Assembly (NCBI GenBank): GCA_035548125.1
Contig: DASZTV010000066.1
Location: forward strand, 1-64,000
Reading direction: 5' to 3'
DNA length: 64,000 nt
Origin: DASZTV01 sp035548125
Lineage (GTDB): Bacteria > Actinomycetota > Actinomycetes > JAFAQI01
The notes below the pieces were generated by a model. That model did not search any database and had not been told where the DNA came from. It was given only the letters and a program-made list of their open reading frames with translations. A program made the translations under genes and the position numbers. Positions 24,622-32,971 of the stretch are shown piece by piece. Numbering within the stretch: position 1 is the stretch's first letter; every line of letters begins with the position of its first letter.

Positions 24622-25694
24622 TGCGACATCGCCGGAACCGGAAGGTTCGCCCAGATCGATTCGCAGGCCTGCGCGTATGCCCCCCTGCCGCGGCGCACCG
24701 GGAGCTCACCTCGCTGGCCCGCCGCCTTCACGGCGCCGTCCTCGCGCAGCTGACCGATCGGCTCCAGCCCAAGGCTGGCCGCGACGTCGCGGGCGGAAAG
24801 GCCGCCGCCGCACTCCCGGACGACCAGGTGCGGTGTCGCGAGACGGGCGCCGATCGCGTCGAGCAGGCAGGCGGCGGCAGCCACGGCGCGCACCTCGGCG
24901 GGCACTACCAGGATCGTGACGTCGAGGGCGTCGGCGAGTTGCCCGACGTACGCATCGAGGCGACGTCCGAGATCGACGACGATCGTCGAGAACGCCCGGG
25001 ACGCGGCGTCGACGACGGCATCGACGGCCTCGGCCCGAAGCGCCGGCGCGGGCGTGGGCGCTGCCCTGCTGCCGGGACCCCATGCCAGCACCGCGATGCC
25101 GGCGACGTGACTGAGCGCGCCGGCGAAGGCGCACGGGTCCAGCGCCCCGCTGGTCGACGCGAGGTCCCGCCATCGCAGGCCGGGAACACCTTCGGCGCCG
25201 AGGAGCAGGTCGAGCCCGCCACCGAGCGGGTCGCCGTCGAGCAGGAGCGTCGAGTCGGACTCCGGCGCGCTCAGCGCCAGGCTCGCCGCGAAGGTCGAGG
25301 CGCCGGCGCCGCCGCAACCGCCGATGACGCCGACCAACCGACCGCGCGAGTTCGACGGCCGGTCGGCGGCGCGCGCCTCCTCGACGAGCGCCGACTGGTC
25401 GGCGGGGAGCGTCAGCACCCGGCGAGCGCCGAGTGAGAGCGCGGCGTTCCAGCACGACGCGTCGAGCGCGCCGTCGGAGACGACGAACACCCGCTCCCGC
25501 CGGGGCAGGCCGGCGGCCGCGACCGCGACCACGAGGTCGGCGCCGACCAACACCACCGGCGCTTGGCGCCAGGCGGCGCGCACGACCCCGCTGTCCCGCT
25601 CGATGTCGCAGCCACCGCCTGCCAGCGCGCACAGCCGCCGGACCTGACCGGCCAGACCGGGCTCGGCGGTCACCAGAAGCACTCCCGCCGGCAT
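24618..25694 (-). CDS. CpaE/TadZ-like (Ssd-like) ATPase, Rv3660c-like
   Basis: First gene of the pilus operon, 358 residues. Residues ~1-120 resemble a receiver-like domain. A MinD/ParA-type ATPase fold follows with GVIGGCGGAGASTFAASLAL in place of the usual K-G-G-x-G-K-T, so the deviant Walker lysines are missing as in many CpaE/Ssd proteins. LLLDGDPLGGGLDLLLG is the Walker A' region. TadZ proteins place the pilus machine at the cell pole; mycobacterial Ssd also affects division. The upstream 320 bp contain no gene. Confidence 0.88.
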   Translation of the reverse strand: MPAGVLLVTAEPGLAGQVRRLCALAGGGCDIERDSGVVRAAWRQAPVVLVGADLVVAVAAAGLPRRERVFVVSDGALDASCWNAALSLGARRVLTLPADQSALVEEARAADRPSNSRGRLVGVIGGCGGAGASTFAASLALSAPESDSTLLLDGDPLGGGLDLLLGAEGVPGLRWRDLASTSGALDPCAFAGALSHVAGIAVLAWGPGSRAAPTPAPALRAEAVDAVVDAASRAFSTIVVDLGRRLDAYVGQLADALDVTILVVPAEVRAVAAAACLLDAIGARLATPHLVVRECGGGLSARDVAASLGLEPIGQLREDGAVKAAGQRGELPVRRGRGAYAQACESIWANLPVPAMSQ

Positions 25695-26014
25695 GGGCCG
25701 CAGTGTCGACGCTCGCAGGCGGTGAACGGAAGCCGCTGGTCAGCAGGCTGTGGACAGCTGACCGCGGACATAGGACGGCCCCCGCCGGGGGGGTAGCGGG
25801 GGCCGTCTCAAGATCCGGCTCCGGGGGGGTTCGAGCCGGACCAGTCCGGGTGTCACCGTCGGGCGGATCCGGACGGATGACTCATGCGTTCTGCCCTCGC
25901 CCATTCGGCCTAAACCAACAAATCTCGAAAGTTGGCGGTCCGGGCCGGAGTACGGCCAGGAATCGGCGAGTCGCTGGCCCCATTCCCGGCCCCCGGTGTG
26001 CCTATCGTTACCTC
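25695..26014. other. Divergent intergenic region with two G-loop hairpins
   Basis: 320 bp between the divergent pilus operon and the HAD phosphatase, with no credible coding frame. Two consecutive stem-loops stand out. The first (25774-25807) has a 12-bp perfect stem GACGGCCCCCGC / GCGGGGGCCGTC and a 10-nt loop containing G7. The second (25814-25840) has an 8-bp stem TCCGGCTC / GAGCCGGA and an 11-nt loop, again with G7. Neither has a following T run. A -10-like box lies at 26003. Confidence 0.6.
26003..26008 (+). promoter_or_regulatory. Putative -10 box giving a leaderless transcript
   Basis: TATCGT ends six bases before the ATG of the HAD phosphatase, so transcription would begin at or next to the start codon. 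No Shine-Dalgarno is present, consistent with a leaderless mRNA. Confidence 0.45.
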
Positions 26015-26818
26015 ATGGCCGATTCCCCCGGCGCAGCCTTCTTCGACCTCGACAAGACGATCATCGCCACGTCGAGCACGCTCGCGATGGGCCGCTCGTT
26101 CTACACCCGCGGCATGATCGGCCGCCGCGCGGTGCTCAAGGGCGCCTACGCCCGGCTGGTCTACCACCTGGGCGAGGTCGACGCCGAGAAGATGGACCGG
26201 ATGCGCGACGACCTCGCGAAGGCCGTCGTCGGCTGGGAGGAGTCCACGGTCCGGGAGGTGGTCGAAGCGGACCTGCTCGACCTGATCAACCCGCTGATCT
26301 ACGACGAGGCGGCCGCGCTGATCGAGTCCCACCACGCAGCGGGACGCGCCGTCGTGATCGTGTCGAGCAGCGGCGACGAGCTGGTCGGTCCGATCGGTGA
26401 CCTGCTCGGCGCGGACGAAGTGGTCGCGAGCCGGATGGTCGTCGAAGACGGTCGCTACACCGGCGAGGTGGCGTTCTACGCGTTCGGGCCCTACAAGGCC
26501 GAGGCGATGCGGGCGATGGCCGCCGAGCGCGGCTGGGATCTCGCCGACTGCTACGCCTACACCGACTCCGCCACAGACCTGCCGATGCTCGAGGCGGTGG
26601 GGCATCCGCACGCCGTGAACCCCGACCGCAGCCTGCGCAAGGCCGCGACCGACCGCGGCTGGCCGATCCTGTCCTTCCGCCACCCGGTGCCGCTGCGCGA
26701 GCGGTTCGGCAAGCTCCCGGCTCCGTCGAAGCCGCTCACGGTCGGGATCGCGGGCGCGGCGGTCGTCGCGGCCGCCGCCGGCTGGCGAGCGCGCTCCCAC
26801 CAGCGGCGAGCCGGCTGA
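26015..26818 (+). CDS. HAD-IB family phosphatase, Rv3661-like
   Basis: A 267-residue haloacid-dehalogenase-type phosphatase of the SerB-like IB subfamily. Motif I is FFDLDKTIIATSST, motif II VIVSSSGDELVGP and motif III/IV ACYAYTDSATDLPMLEAVG. A cap of helices lies between motifs I and II. The C-terminus adds a hydrophobic segment (VGIAGAAVVAAAAG) and a basic end, which may anchor it to the membrane. Relatives dephosphorylate phosphoserine, lysophosphatidic acid or similar. It is divergent from the pilus genes, as in M. tuberculosis. ATG 26015 matches the motif spacing; longer readings are non-coding. Confidence 0.9.
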   Translation: MADSPGAAFFDLDKTIIATSSTLAMGRSFYTRGMIGRRAVLKGAYARLVYHLGEVDAEKMDRMRDDLAKAVVGWEESTVREVVEADLLDLINPLIYDEAAALIESHHAAGRAVVIVSSSGDELVGPIGDLLGADEVVASRMVVEDGRYTGEVAFYAFGPYKAEAMRAMAAERGWDLADCYAYTDSATDLPMLEAVGHPHAVNPDRSLRKAATDRGWPILSFRHPVPLRERFGKLPAPSKPLTVGIAGAAVVAAAAGWRARSHQRRAG

Positions 26819-26881
26819 AACCGCCACCAAGATCGGATCCGCCGTACGGTTGCGTCGTTGGGATCCGGGCAGGGGGTCGAT

Positions 26882-27310
26882 GTGGCATCGACGCGTGAGT
26901 ACGGCGGCGAGGGCGAGCCGGTCGGCGAGCAGTCCCTCGGCGAGCTGGTCGCGACCGCAACCCGCGACCTGTCGGTACTGATTCATTCCGAGATCGAACT
27001 GGCGAAGGCCGAGCTCGCGGAGCAGGCGAAGCGGGCCGGTACGGGTGCCGGCCTGCTCGGCGGCGCCGGCGCGTTCGCACTGCTCGCCCTCCTGGTGCTC
27101 TGCTTCGGCGCGGGTTTCGGGATCGCGGCGGGCGCGTCCATCCCGGTGTGGGCCGGCTTCCTCTGCGTCGGCGGGTTCTTCCTGATCCTCGCCGGCGGGC
27201 TCGGGGCGTTCGGCGCGAAGGCGCTGTCCAAGCTCAGCGGGCCGGACCGCACCGTGACCACCGTCAAGCAGAACCTCGCCTCGCTGCGCCCGGGACGACG
27301 CGACAGCTGA
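26882..27310 (+). CDS. Phage holin family-like membrane protein (Rv3669-like)
   Basis: A 142-residue membrane protein of the actinobacterial holin-superfamily III (DUF1469-like) group. An amphipathic N-terminal helix (LGELVATATRDLSVLIHSEI, ELAKAELAEQAK) precedes two long hydrophobic spans around residues 55-110. It ends in a basic tail. Despite the family name there is no lysis gene nearby. The conserved position upstream of the EphE-like hydrolase suggests a housekeeping envelope role. Start GTG 26882 with a G-rich Shine-Dalgarno; the longer frame start at 26858 is less likely. Confidence 0.82.
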   Translation: MASTREYGGEGEPVGEQSLGELVATATRDLSVLIHSEIELAKAELAEQAKRAGTGAGLLGGAGAFALLALLVLCFGAGFGIAAGASIPVWAGFLCVGGFFLILAGGLGAFGAKALSKLSGPDRTVTTVKQNLASLRPGRRDS

Positions 27311-27331
27311 GCCGCGTGCCACGCTTGCGCC

Positions 27332-28249
27332 GTGGCCACCTCCCGTCGGCTGGTCGAGGAGTCCGCGGTCCTCGTCACAGGTCCGTGGACCCATCGCTCG
27401 ATCAACGCCAACGGGATCCGGCTGCACATCGCCGAAGCCGGATCGGGCCCGCTCGTGCTGCTGCTGCACGGCTTCCCGGAGTTCTGGTGGAGCTGGCACC
27501 ACCAGCTGGTCTCACTCGCCAAGGCGGGGTTCCACGTCGTCGCCCCGGACCTTCGCGGCTACGGCGCCAGCGACAAGCCACCCCGCGGCTACGACGCACC
27601 GACGCTGTCCGCTGATCTCGCGGGGCTGGTGCGCGCCCTGGGCGAACGCGATGCGGTGTTCGTCGGGCACGACTGGGGCGGTCATCTCGCGTGGTCGACC
27701 GCCGCGCTGCATCCCGGCGTGGTCCGCAAGTTGGTCGCCATGTCGATCGCGCACCCGTTGCAGATGTACGACGTGCTGCTGCACGACGGCGCGCAGCGTC
27801 GTGCGAGCACCTACATCGCGCGGTTCCAGCTGCCGTGGGCCCCGGAGCGCTGGCTGGTCGAGGACGATGCCGCCAACGTCGCCGCGCTGCTGCACCGGTG
27901 GGGCGGCCCCGGCTTTCCCGACGCGGAGACCGAACGCCGCTGCCGGGAGGCGATGCAGGTCCGCTACGTCCCGAACCGCTCGCTGGAGTACTACCGCTGG
28001 GCGGTGCGCTCGCTGCGACGGACGGACGGCCGGAAGTACCGCAATGCGATGACCGCGAAGATCACCGCTCCGACGTTGCAGCTGCACGGCGAGCTCGACC
28101 CGTGCGTGCTCGCGGCGACTGCCCGCGGCTCACAGCGGTACGTGACCGCGCCGTACGAGTGGCGGGAGCTCCGTGGTCTCGGGCACTTCCCGCACCAGGA
28201 GGCTCCCGACCTGGTGAGCGCTGCGATTGCGGAGTTCGTGAACCGCTAG
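27332..28249 (+). CDS. ephE: Epoxide hydrolase-like alpha/beta hydrolase (EphE-like)
   Basis: An alpha/beta hydrolase of 305 residues. The oxyanion motif is LLLHGFPEFWWSW. The nucleophile elbow VGHDWGGHLAW has Asp114 as the attacking residue, which marks epoxide hydrolases and haloalkane dehalogenases. The late catalytic His lies in LRGLGHFPHQEAPD. A cap domain lies between residues ~150 and 230. It occupies the place of Rv3670 (ephE) next to the marP operon. The substrate is unknown; a haloalkane dehalogenase reading is possible but the HGFPE and W patterns favour epoxides. Confidence 0.88.
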   Translation: MATSRRLVEESAVLVTGPWTHRSINANGIRLHIAEAGSGPLVLLLHGFPEFWWSWHHQLVSLAKAGFHVVAPDLRGYGASDKPPRGYDAPTLSADLAGLVRALGERDAVFVGHDWGGHLAWSTAALHPGVVRKLVAMSIAHPLQMYDVLLHDGAQRRASTYIARFQLPWAPERWLVEDDAANVAALLHRWGGPGFPDAETERRCREAMQVRYVPNRSLEYYRWAVRSLRRTDGRKYRNAMTAKITAPTLQLHGELDPCVLAATARGSQRYVTAPYEWRELRGLGHFPHQEAPDLVSAAIAEFVNR

Positions 28250-28276
28250 ATACCGCCGGCGGTACGTGGCGGTTCA
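28239..28276. terminator. Bidirectional palindrome between ephE and marP
   Basis: Convergent gap of 34 bp. Outer 8-bp arms TGAACCGC / GCGGTTCA (28239-28246 and 28269-28276) enclose a perfect 14-bp palindrome TACCGCCGGCGGTA (28251-28264). It is a compact nested hairpin that reads equally from both strands, as expected for a shared terminator. There is no long T run. Confidence 0.6.
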
Positions 28277-28283
28277 CAAAGCG

Positions 28284-29462
28284 TCAGTCGCAGCCTTGGG
28301 TCGACACGGTGTTCACCGCCGTCGCGCCCTTGGTGGCGTCGCCCGCCACCTCGTGCGCGGTGAGCGCGTAGCCGGTCTCCGAGTCGTCGACCGCCGCTGC
28401 GAACACGACACCCGCCACGGCCCCGCGGGTGGTGAGCAACGGGCCGCCGGAGTTGCCGGGCTGGACCAGGGCACGCAGGGCGTAGATCTCCCGCGTCACC
28501 TGTTTGTCCTGGTAGATGTCGGGGCCGCGGGCGTTCTGCTGGTTGCGGACCCGCGCAGCCCGTGCGGTGAACCCGCCGTTCTCGGGATAGCCGGCGACGA
28601 CCGCGCTGTCGCCGGTGGACAAGGGGCCGGCGAACTGCAGCGGCGTCATGTCGAGGTTCGGCACGAGCAGCACCGCCACGTCGCGCTCCGGGTCGTAGAG
28701 GACGACGTGCGCCGGCAGCGTGCGGCCGTCGACCGTCTGCACCGTCGGCGAGCCCACCCCTGCGACCACGTGGGCGTTGGTCATCACGCGGTCGACCGCG
28801 TAGACGAAGCCGCTGCCTTCGAGCTGACGCGAGCAGGACTGCGCGATACCCGTCACCTTCACGATGTCCGGCTCCGCGCGACGTACCGCCGCGCTGTGCG
28901 CCACCTTCGGATCGACCGGCGGGACCTTCTTGACCCGGTCGGGCCCGATCGCGCCGAACACCTCGGGCAGCCCGTCACGGTCGAGCAGCCGGCGGAACGA
29001 CGCGAACCAGGTCTGCGCCGCCGCCGGCATCGCCCGGTCGATGCCCTGCAGGATGCTCGAGTGACGCACCTCGCGGGCGATGCCGCCCTTCGCGCTGTGC
29101 GCGACCGAGGTACCGATCAGCCACGCCACGAGCAGCACCGAGATGACGCTGATGGCGCCGCCGGCGAGCGAGTCCGCCGTCCGCAGCGGGCGCCAGGTGA
29201 ACTCCCGCCGCAACGCGACGCCGATGAGCGTGGCGAGCAGCTGGCCGAGCATCGCGCAGATGACGACCGCGAGCAGGCCGAACATGGCCGGGCCGAGCCC
29301 GACGCTGATGTCGCTGTGCAACGAGCTCGCGTACTTCGCGCCGAGCGCGCCGCCGCCGAGGAAGCCGGCGAACGACAGGACACCGACGACGAACCCCTGG
29401 CGGTAGCCGCTGAGGGCGAATCCCAGGCAGATGACCAGCAGGACGAGGTCGAGGGTGTCCAT
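28284..29462 (-). CDS. marP: Membrane serine protease MarP
   Basis: A periplasmic trypsin/chymotrypsin-like protease tethered by four N-terminal spans (CvpA-like region, residues 1-125); it protects mycobacteria against acid. The triad is His231 (TNAHVVAG), Asp261 (DPERDVAVL) and Ser338 (QPGNSGGPL). Cys210 and Cys391 correspond to the activating disulfide of M. tuberculosis MarP. It is 392 residues long. ATG 29462 is two bases after the Nudix stop. Ends the nth-thioredoxin-Nudix-marP operon, in the same order as Rv3674c-Rv3671c. Confidence 0.95.
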   Translation of the reverse strand: MDTLDLVLLVICLGFALSGYRQGFVVGVLSFAGFLGGGALGAKYASSLHSDISVGLGPAMFGLLAVVICAMLGQLLATLIGVALRREFTWRPLRTADSLAGGAISVISVLLVAWLIGTSVAHSAKGGIAREVRHSSILQGIDRAMPAAAQTWFASFRRLLDRDGLPEVFGAIGPDRVKKVPPVDPKVAHSAAVRRAEPDIVKVTGIAQSCSRQLEGSGFVYAVDRVMTNAHVVAGVGSPTVQTVDGRTLPAHVVLYDPERDVAVLLVPNLDMTPLQFAGPLSTGDSAVVAGYPENGGFTARAARVRNQQNARGPDIYQDKQVTREIYALRALVQPGNSGGPLLTTRGAVAGVVFAAAVDDSETGYALTAHEVAGDATKGATAVNTVSTQGCD

Positions 29463-29464
29463 GA

Positions 29465-30145
29465 TCAATCTCGCCGCATCGTAGGCGGTGGCCACGGGAT
29501 CGGGAACGGTTCCGTCCTCGTGCGGTCCCACTCCTGCTCCCACCCGCCGAGCGACAGCAGCTTGTCGAGGATGCCGGCCGTGAAGCCCCACACCAGCATG
29601 TCCGCGACCTTGAAAGCGGGCGAGTCGTAGCCGAGCGGATGCTGCACGGTCACGCGGTTCGCCGGGTCGGCGAGGTCCGCGATCGCGACCCGGGACACCG
29701 ATGCGGTCTCGATCGGGTCGACCGGACCCACCTTCGACGGCACTCGCCACCACGACAGCACCGGGGTCACGAGGTTGCCGCTCGGCGGCAGCCACAGCTC
29801 GGGCATGGTGGTGAGTACGTCGACTCCGGACGGGTCCAGCCCGGTCTCCTCGTGCGCCTCGCGCAACGCGGCCCCGACCGGACCATCGTCGTCGGGATCG
29901 ATGCCGCCGCCGGGGAACGCCGGCTGACCGGCGTGATGGCGCAACTCGTCACTGCGTTGCAGCAGCAGCACGTCCGGTCCGGCATCGCCCTCGCCGAAGA
30001 GGATCAGAACGGCGGACTTCCGCAGCCCGGCCGTGTCCTCGGGCACCGGCAGGAACATCGCCGGGTCGGCGATCTCGACGGCGACCGCCATCCGCTGCAG
30101 CCAGTCCGGGACGGCACCGCCGCCCGTCGGCGAGTGCTGCGTCAT
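29465..30145 (-). CDS. Nudix hydrolase, CoA pyrophosphatase type (Rv3672c-like)
   Basis: A 226-residue Nudix enzyme likely to cleave CoA or related dinucleoside pyrophosphates. The Nudix box runs from GGGIDPDDDG to ALREAHEETGLD, with the catalytic R-E-x-x-E-E residues intact. LLLQRSDELRHHAGQPAFPGG upstream matches the CoA-specific subgroup (LLTxRs, GqvsFPGG). The start overlaps the thioredoxin-like gene by four bases. Confidence 0.9.
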   Translation of the reverse strand: MTQHSPTGGGAVPDWLQRMAVAVEIADPAMFLPVPEDTAGLRKSAVLILFGEGDAGPDVLLLQRSDELRHHAGQPAFPGGGIDPDDDGPVGAALREAHEETGLDPSGVDVLTTMPELWLPPSGNLVTPVLSWWRVPSKVGPVDPIETASVSRVAIADLADPANRVTVQHPLGYDSPAFKVADMLVWGFTAGILDKLLSLGGWEQEWDRTRTEPFPIPWPPPTMRRD

Positions 30146-30756
30146 CGGACGTGGAGGTAGGTCGCGATGTCGGCACGCAGCGCGGCGGCGCTGTGGTACT
30201 CGCCGGGATGCACGTGAACGACCCGACCACCGGTTCCGACGAACGCTGTCACCGGCGGACCACTGGCTGCAGAGAGACCCGCAGTTGCAAGCCCGATCAG
30301 CACCTTGCGATCCGGATCGACGACGGAGGGGTAGCGCACCGGTGGCGTGACGTGGGTACCGAAGTCCAGCGCGCTGCCGGAGGAGTCCTCGGTGTCGATC
30401 CCGAGGAACATCACCTTGTTGCGGACCGAGCGGTAGACCGACGAGAGGTAGCCGGCTTCCTTCTGGCAGGGCTGACACCATGATCCCCAGACGTTGACCA
30501 CGGCTGGCCCTTTGAAACCCGCGAGGTGCACTGCGGGACCCTTTCCGAGGCACTCAAGGGTCACGTCGGGCAGGCCGTCGGACACCGCCGTGGTCGACGA
30601 CGCGGGGCAGGGCGCGAGCTTGGCGGCAGCGACCAGCTTCGTCAGGCCATTGCTGTGGCGGTTGTCCGAAGAGACGCAAGAGGATGAGGCGCCGGAGCAG
30701 CCGGCGACGACCACGAGGGCGAGGACCGCGAGCGATCCGGCAAGCCGACGCGTCAC
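30142..30756 (-). CDS. Thioredoxin-like lipoprotein (TlpA/ResA type, Rv3673c-like)
   Basis: A 204-residue exported thiol-disulfide protein. The lipoprotein signal MTRRLAGSLAVLALVVVAGC puts the lipidated Cys at residue 20. The thioredoxin fold has VVNVWGSWCQPCQKE (CxxC active site) and a cis-Pro region SGPPVTAFV. Additional Cys residues at about 27, 50 and 69 could form structural disulfides. It overlaps nth at its start (GTGA) and the Nudix gene at its end (ATGA). It likely reduces or isomerises envelope proteins; the neighbouring MarP has a functional disulfide, which makes it a candidate client. Confidence 0.9.
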   Translation of the reverse strand: MTRRLAGSLAVLALVVVAGCSGASSSCVSSDNRHSNGLTKLVAAAKLAPCPASSTTAVSDGLPDVTLECLGKGPAVHLAGFKGPAVVNVWGSWCQPCQKEAGYLSSVYRSVRNKVMFLGIDTEDSSGSALDFGTHVTPPVRYPSVVDPDRKVLIGLATAGLSAASGPPVTAFVGTGGRVVHVHPGEYHSAAALRADIATYLHVR

Positions 30757-31469
30757 GTCGTGGGATTCATCTGCGATGGCGAGCGGAGCAGCTTCTCGGC
30801 GATCGCGACGTCGGTGGGGCCGAGGCCGTACGACGGACACAGCTTGGCGAGCGGGCACGCGCCGCAGGCCGGTCGGCGGGAGTGGCAGGCCCGCCGGCCG
30901 TGCCAGATCATCCGGTGCGACAGCCCGGTCCAGTCGCGCTTCTCGAAGAGCGACCCGACGGCGTGCTCGACCTTGACCGGGTCCTCCTCGGCGGTCCACC
31001 CGAACCGCCGCGACAGCCGGCCGAAGTGGGTGTCCACGGTGATCCCCGGGATCCCGAAGGCGTTGCCGAGGACGACGTTCGCGGTCTTGCGACCGACGCC
31101 GGGCAGCGTGACGAGGTCGGCGAGCTTGGCCGGCACCTCGCCCCCGAAGCGCTCCTCGAGCGCTTGACCGAGGTTGATCAGGCTGTTCGTCTTCGCCCGG
31201 AAGAACCCGGTCGACTTGATCATCGTCTCCATCTCGGCCCTGTCCGCCGCGGCGTAGTCGGCGGCCGTGGGGTACTTCCGGAACAGCGCCGGGGTGACGG
31301 AGTTGACCATCTTGTCGGTGCACTGGGCCGACAGGATCGTGGCGACCAGCAGTTGGAGCGGAGATTGGAAGTCGAGCTCGCAGTGAGCGTTGGGGTAGGT
31401 GGCCTTGAGCACCTTGTCCATCCGGCGGGCCCGCCGTACCAGGGCGGTTCGGGACTCCTCCGGCGGCAC
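30753..31469 (-). CDS. nth: Endonuclease III
   Basis: A DNA glycosylase/AP lyase that removes oxidised pyrimidines, 238 residues. The helix-hairpin-helix is LPGVGRKTANVVLGNAFG with the catalytic Lys, followed by the Asp in ITVDTHFGRLSRR. The C-terminal [4Fe-4S] loop CHSRRPACGACPLAKLC fits C-x6-C-x2-C-x5-C. Start GTG 31469. The 117-bp gap to the divergent RsiG-like gene must hold both promoters. Confidence 0.96.
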   Translation of the reverse strand: MPPEESRTALVRRARRMDKVLKATYPNAHCELDFQSPLQLLVATILSAQCTDKMVNSVTPALFRKYPTAADYAAADRAEMETMIKSTGFFRAKTNSLINLGQALEERFGGEVPAKLADLVTLPGVGRKTANVVLGNAFGIPGITVDTHFGRLSRRFGWTAEEDPVKVEHAVGSLFEKRDWTGLSHRMIWHGRRACHSRRPACGACPLAKLCPSYGLGPTDVAIAEKLLRSPSQMNPTT

Positions 31470-31586
31470 AGGATGAGAGTACGGGGAGGGGTCCTCCCTA
31501 GGCCGTAGGGGTGACGCCCGGGGGATCAGCCTTAAGGCCCTTGGTGATCACGCCGATGCCGCAAAGGAAGCTCGGAGAGTGAGGAA

Positions 31587-32108
31587 ATGCCGAATCGGCC
31601 CACGGCGGACCGAAAAACGCCACCGGAACGGGATCCGCAGTTCGCCCATCTTGACCTGGCGGGCCTGCGTGACTTCCGGAGCACCCTGACGCACGAAGAG
31701 AGCAGGGTGTCTTATTGGCGACGGATCATCCAGGCTCGGCTCGACATCGTCAACAACGCCCGCGACGGCAGCGCGACCACCGTCGACGACCTCCGCAGCG
31801 TGTTCGCCGAGCGCGCACCGAGCACCCGCCGTACCGCGATCCTGTCCGTGATGCCGATCGACGACATGCCGCCGCTTCCCGACCTGGCCGAGCTGTGGAC
31901 CCGTGAGCCCGACCCGTACAACGACGCCGAGAACAAGGCGCTGATCGACGACCTCAGCAACGCCGAGAAGCAGCTGTCGGCCTACCGCGCCGCCTTGCAC
32001 CGCCAGCTCGCGGCTGCCACGACCGAGCTGATCGCCCGCTACCGCGAGCAGCCGGACCTCTGCCTGTCGGCACTGCCGTCGCCGGGCGGGCACCGCATCT
32101 CTCTGTGA
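31587..32108 (+). CDS. rsiG: RsiG-like c-di-GMP-binding anti-sigma factor
   Basis: A 173-residue protein predicted to form two long helices. Helix one contains E38-x3-S42-x2-R45-x3-Q49-x3-D53 (HEESRVSYWRRIIQARLD), an exact match to the c-di-GMP-binding motif of Streptomyces RsiG. That protein sequesters the sporulation sigma factor WhiG when loaded with c-di-GMP. The second long helix has a partial copy: E127, S131 and R134 are kept but H138 and A142 replace Gln and Asp. ELIARYREQPD near the end is also family-like. ATG 31587 follows GGAGAGTGAGGA. No WhiG-like gene is in the window, so its target is unknown. Confidence 0.82.
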   Translation: MPNRPTADRKTPPERDPQFAHLDLAGLRDFRSTLTHEESRVSYWRRIIQARLDIVNNARDGSATTVDDLRSVFAERAPSTRRTAILSVMPIDDMPPLPDLAELWTREPDPYNDAENKALIDDLSNAEKQLSAYRAALHRQLAAATTELIARYREQPDLCLSALPSPGGHRISL

Positions 32109-32201
32109 GCGACGCCACCGCCAGGCGCTAACGCCCTTTCACGAGTGATTCATCTTCAGGCAGACTCCACAGCAGAAACGGCTGTGGCGAAGGGGGCCCA
32201 G

Positions 32202-32876
32202 GTGGAAGGCGTGCTGGCATCAGTGCCGCTGTTCGCGGCGCTCGACGCCGAGTCCGCGGCAACTCTGGAGAAGGCCCTGACCACTCGCAGCATCGGCCGC
32301 GGCCACGTCGTGTTCCGCGAAGGGGACACCGGCGACCGGCTGTTCGCCGTCCTCGAGGGCAAGGTGAAGATCACCCGTGCCTCCGCCGACGGGCGCGAGA
32401 ACCTGATCGCGGTCCTCGGCGCCGGCGAGATGTTCGGCGAGCTGTCGTTGTTCGACCCGGGGCCGCGGACCGCGAGCGTCTCCGCGGTCACCGACGCGAC
32501 CCTCGTGTCGCTCGATCACGACGACCTCCGACCGCTGCTGCTGGAGCGGCCGGGAGTCGCGGTCGAGCTGCTGCAGGCGCTGGCCCAGCGCCTCCGTCGT
32601 ACGAACGAGGCGATGGCCGACCTGGTCTTCACGGACGTACCGGGGCGGGTCGCGAAGGCACTGCTCGACCTCGCCGACAAGTTCGGCGTCGCCGAGGCGG
32701 AGGGCACGCGGGTACGCCACGACCTGACGCAGGAAGAGCTGGCTCAGCTGGTCGGCGCCAGCCGGGAGACCGTCAACAAGGCGCTGTCGGAGTTCGCGCA
32801 CCGCGGCTGGCTCCGGATAGAGGGACGAAGCGTCCTCCTGCTCGACCCAGAACGAATGGCCCGCCGCGCCCGCTAG
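32202..32876 (+). CDS. crp: Crp-family cAMP receptor regulator
   Basis: A global regulator of 224 residues, the same length as M. tuberculosis Crp (Rv3676). The cyclic-nucleotide-binding barrel occupies residues 1-115, with the phosphate-binding cassette GEMFGELSLFDPGPRTAS (Glu80, Arg89, Thr90). A long dimer helix follows. The DNA-binding domain has DLTQEELAQLVGASRETVNK and FAHRGWLRIEGRSVLL. GTG 32202 with a G-rich Shine-Dalgarno gives the family length; the longer ATG at 32145 would add 19 residues. An adenylate cyclase gene lies 1.7 kb away. Confidence 0.93.
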   Translation: MEGVLASVPLFAALDAESAATLEKALTTRSIGRGHVVFREGDTGDRLFAVLEGKVKITRASADGRENLIAVLGAGEMFGELSLFDPGPRTASVSAVTDATLVSLDHDDLRPLLLERPGVAVELLQALAQRLRRTNEAMADLVFTDVPGRVAKALLDLADKFGVAEAEGTRVRHDLTQEELAQLVGASRETVNKALSEFAHRGWLRIEGRSVLLLDPERMARRAR

Positions 32877-32971
32877 CCGCGACACCTATGTGCTGCAAAA
32901 GCCACACGCATGTGACATGCGATCACCGGTTCGAGCAACCCGCCGACGATGATGTGCACCGAGGTCGCTCG

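Noticed and set aside
26882..27310. Prophage holin
   Set aside because: No endolysin, phage structural or integrase genes nearby; the gene sits in conserved chromosomal order.
32907..32927. Palindrome CGCATGT-G-ACATGCG and a TGTGA...TCAC pair just after crp, considered as a Crp site
   Set aside because: The TGTGA/TCAC spacing is 7 and not 6, and it lies downstream of crp at the edge of degraded RHS sequence, so an autoregulatory site is unlikely.
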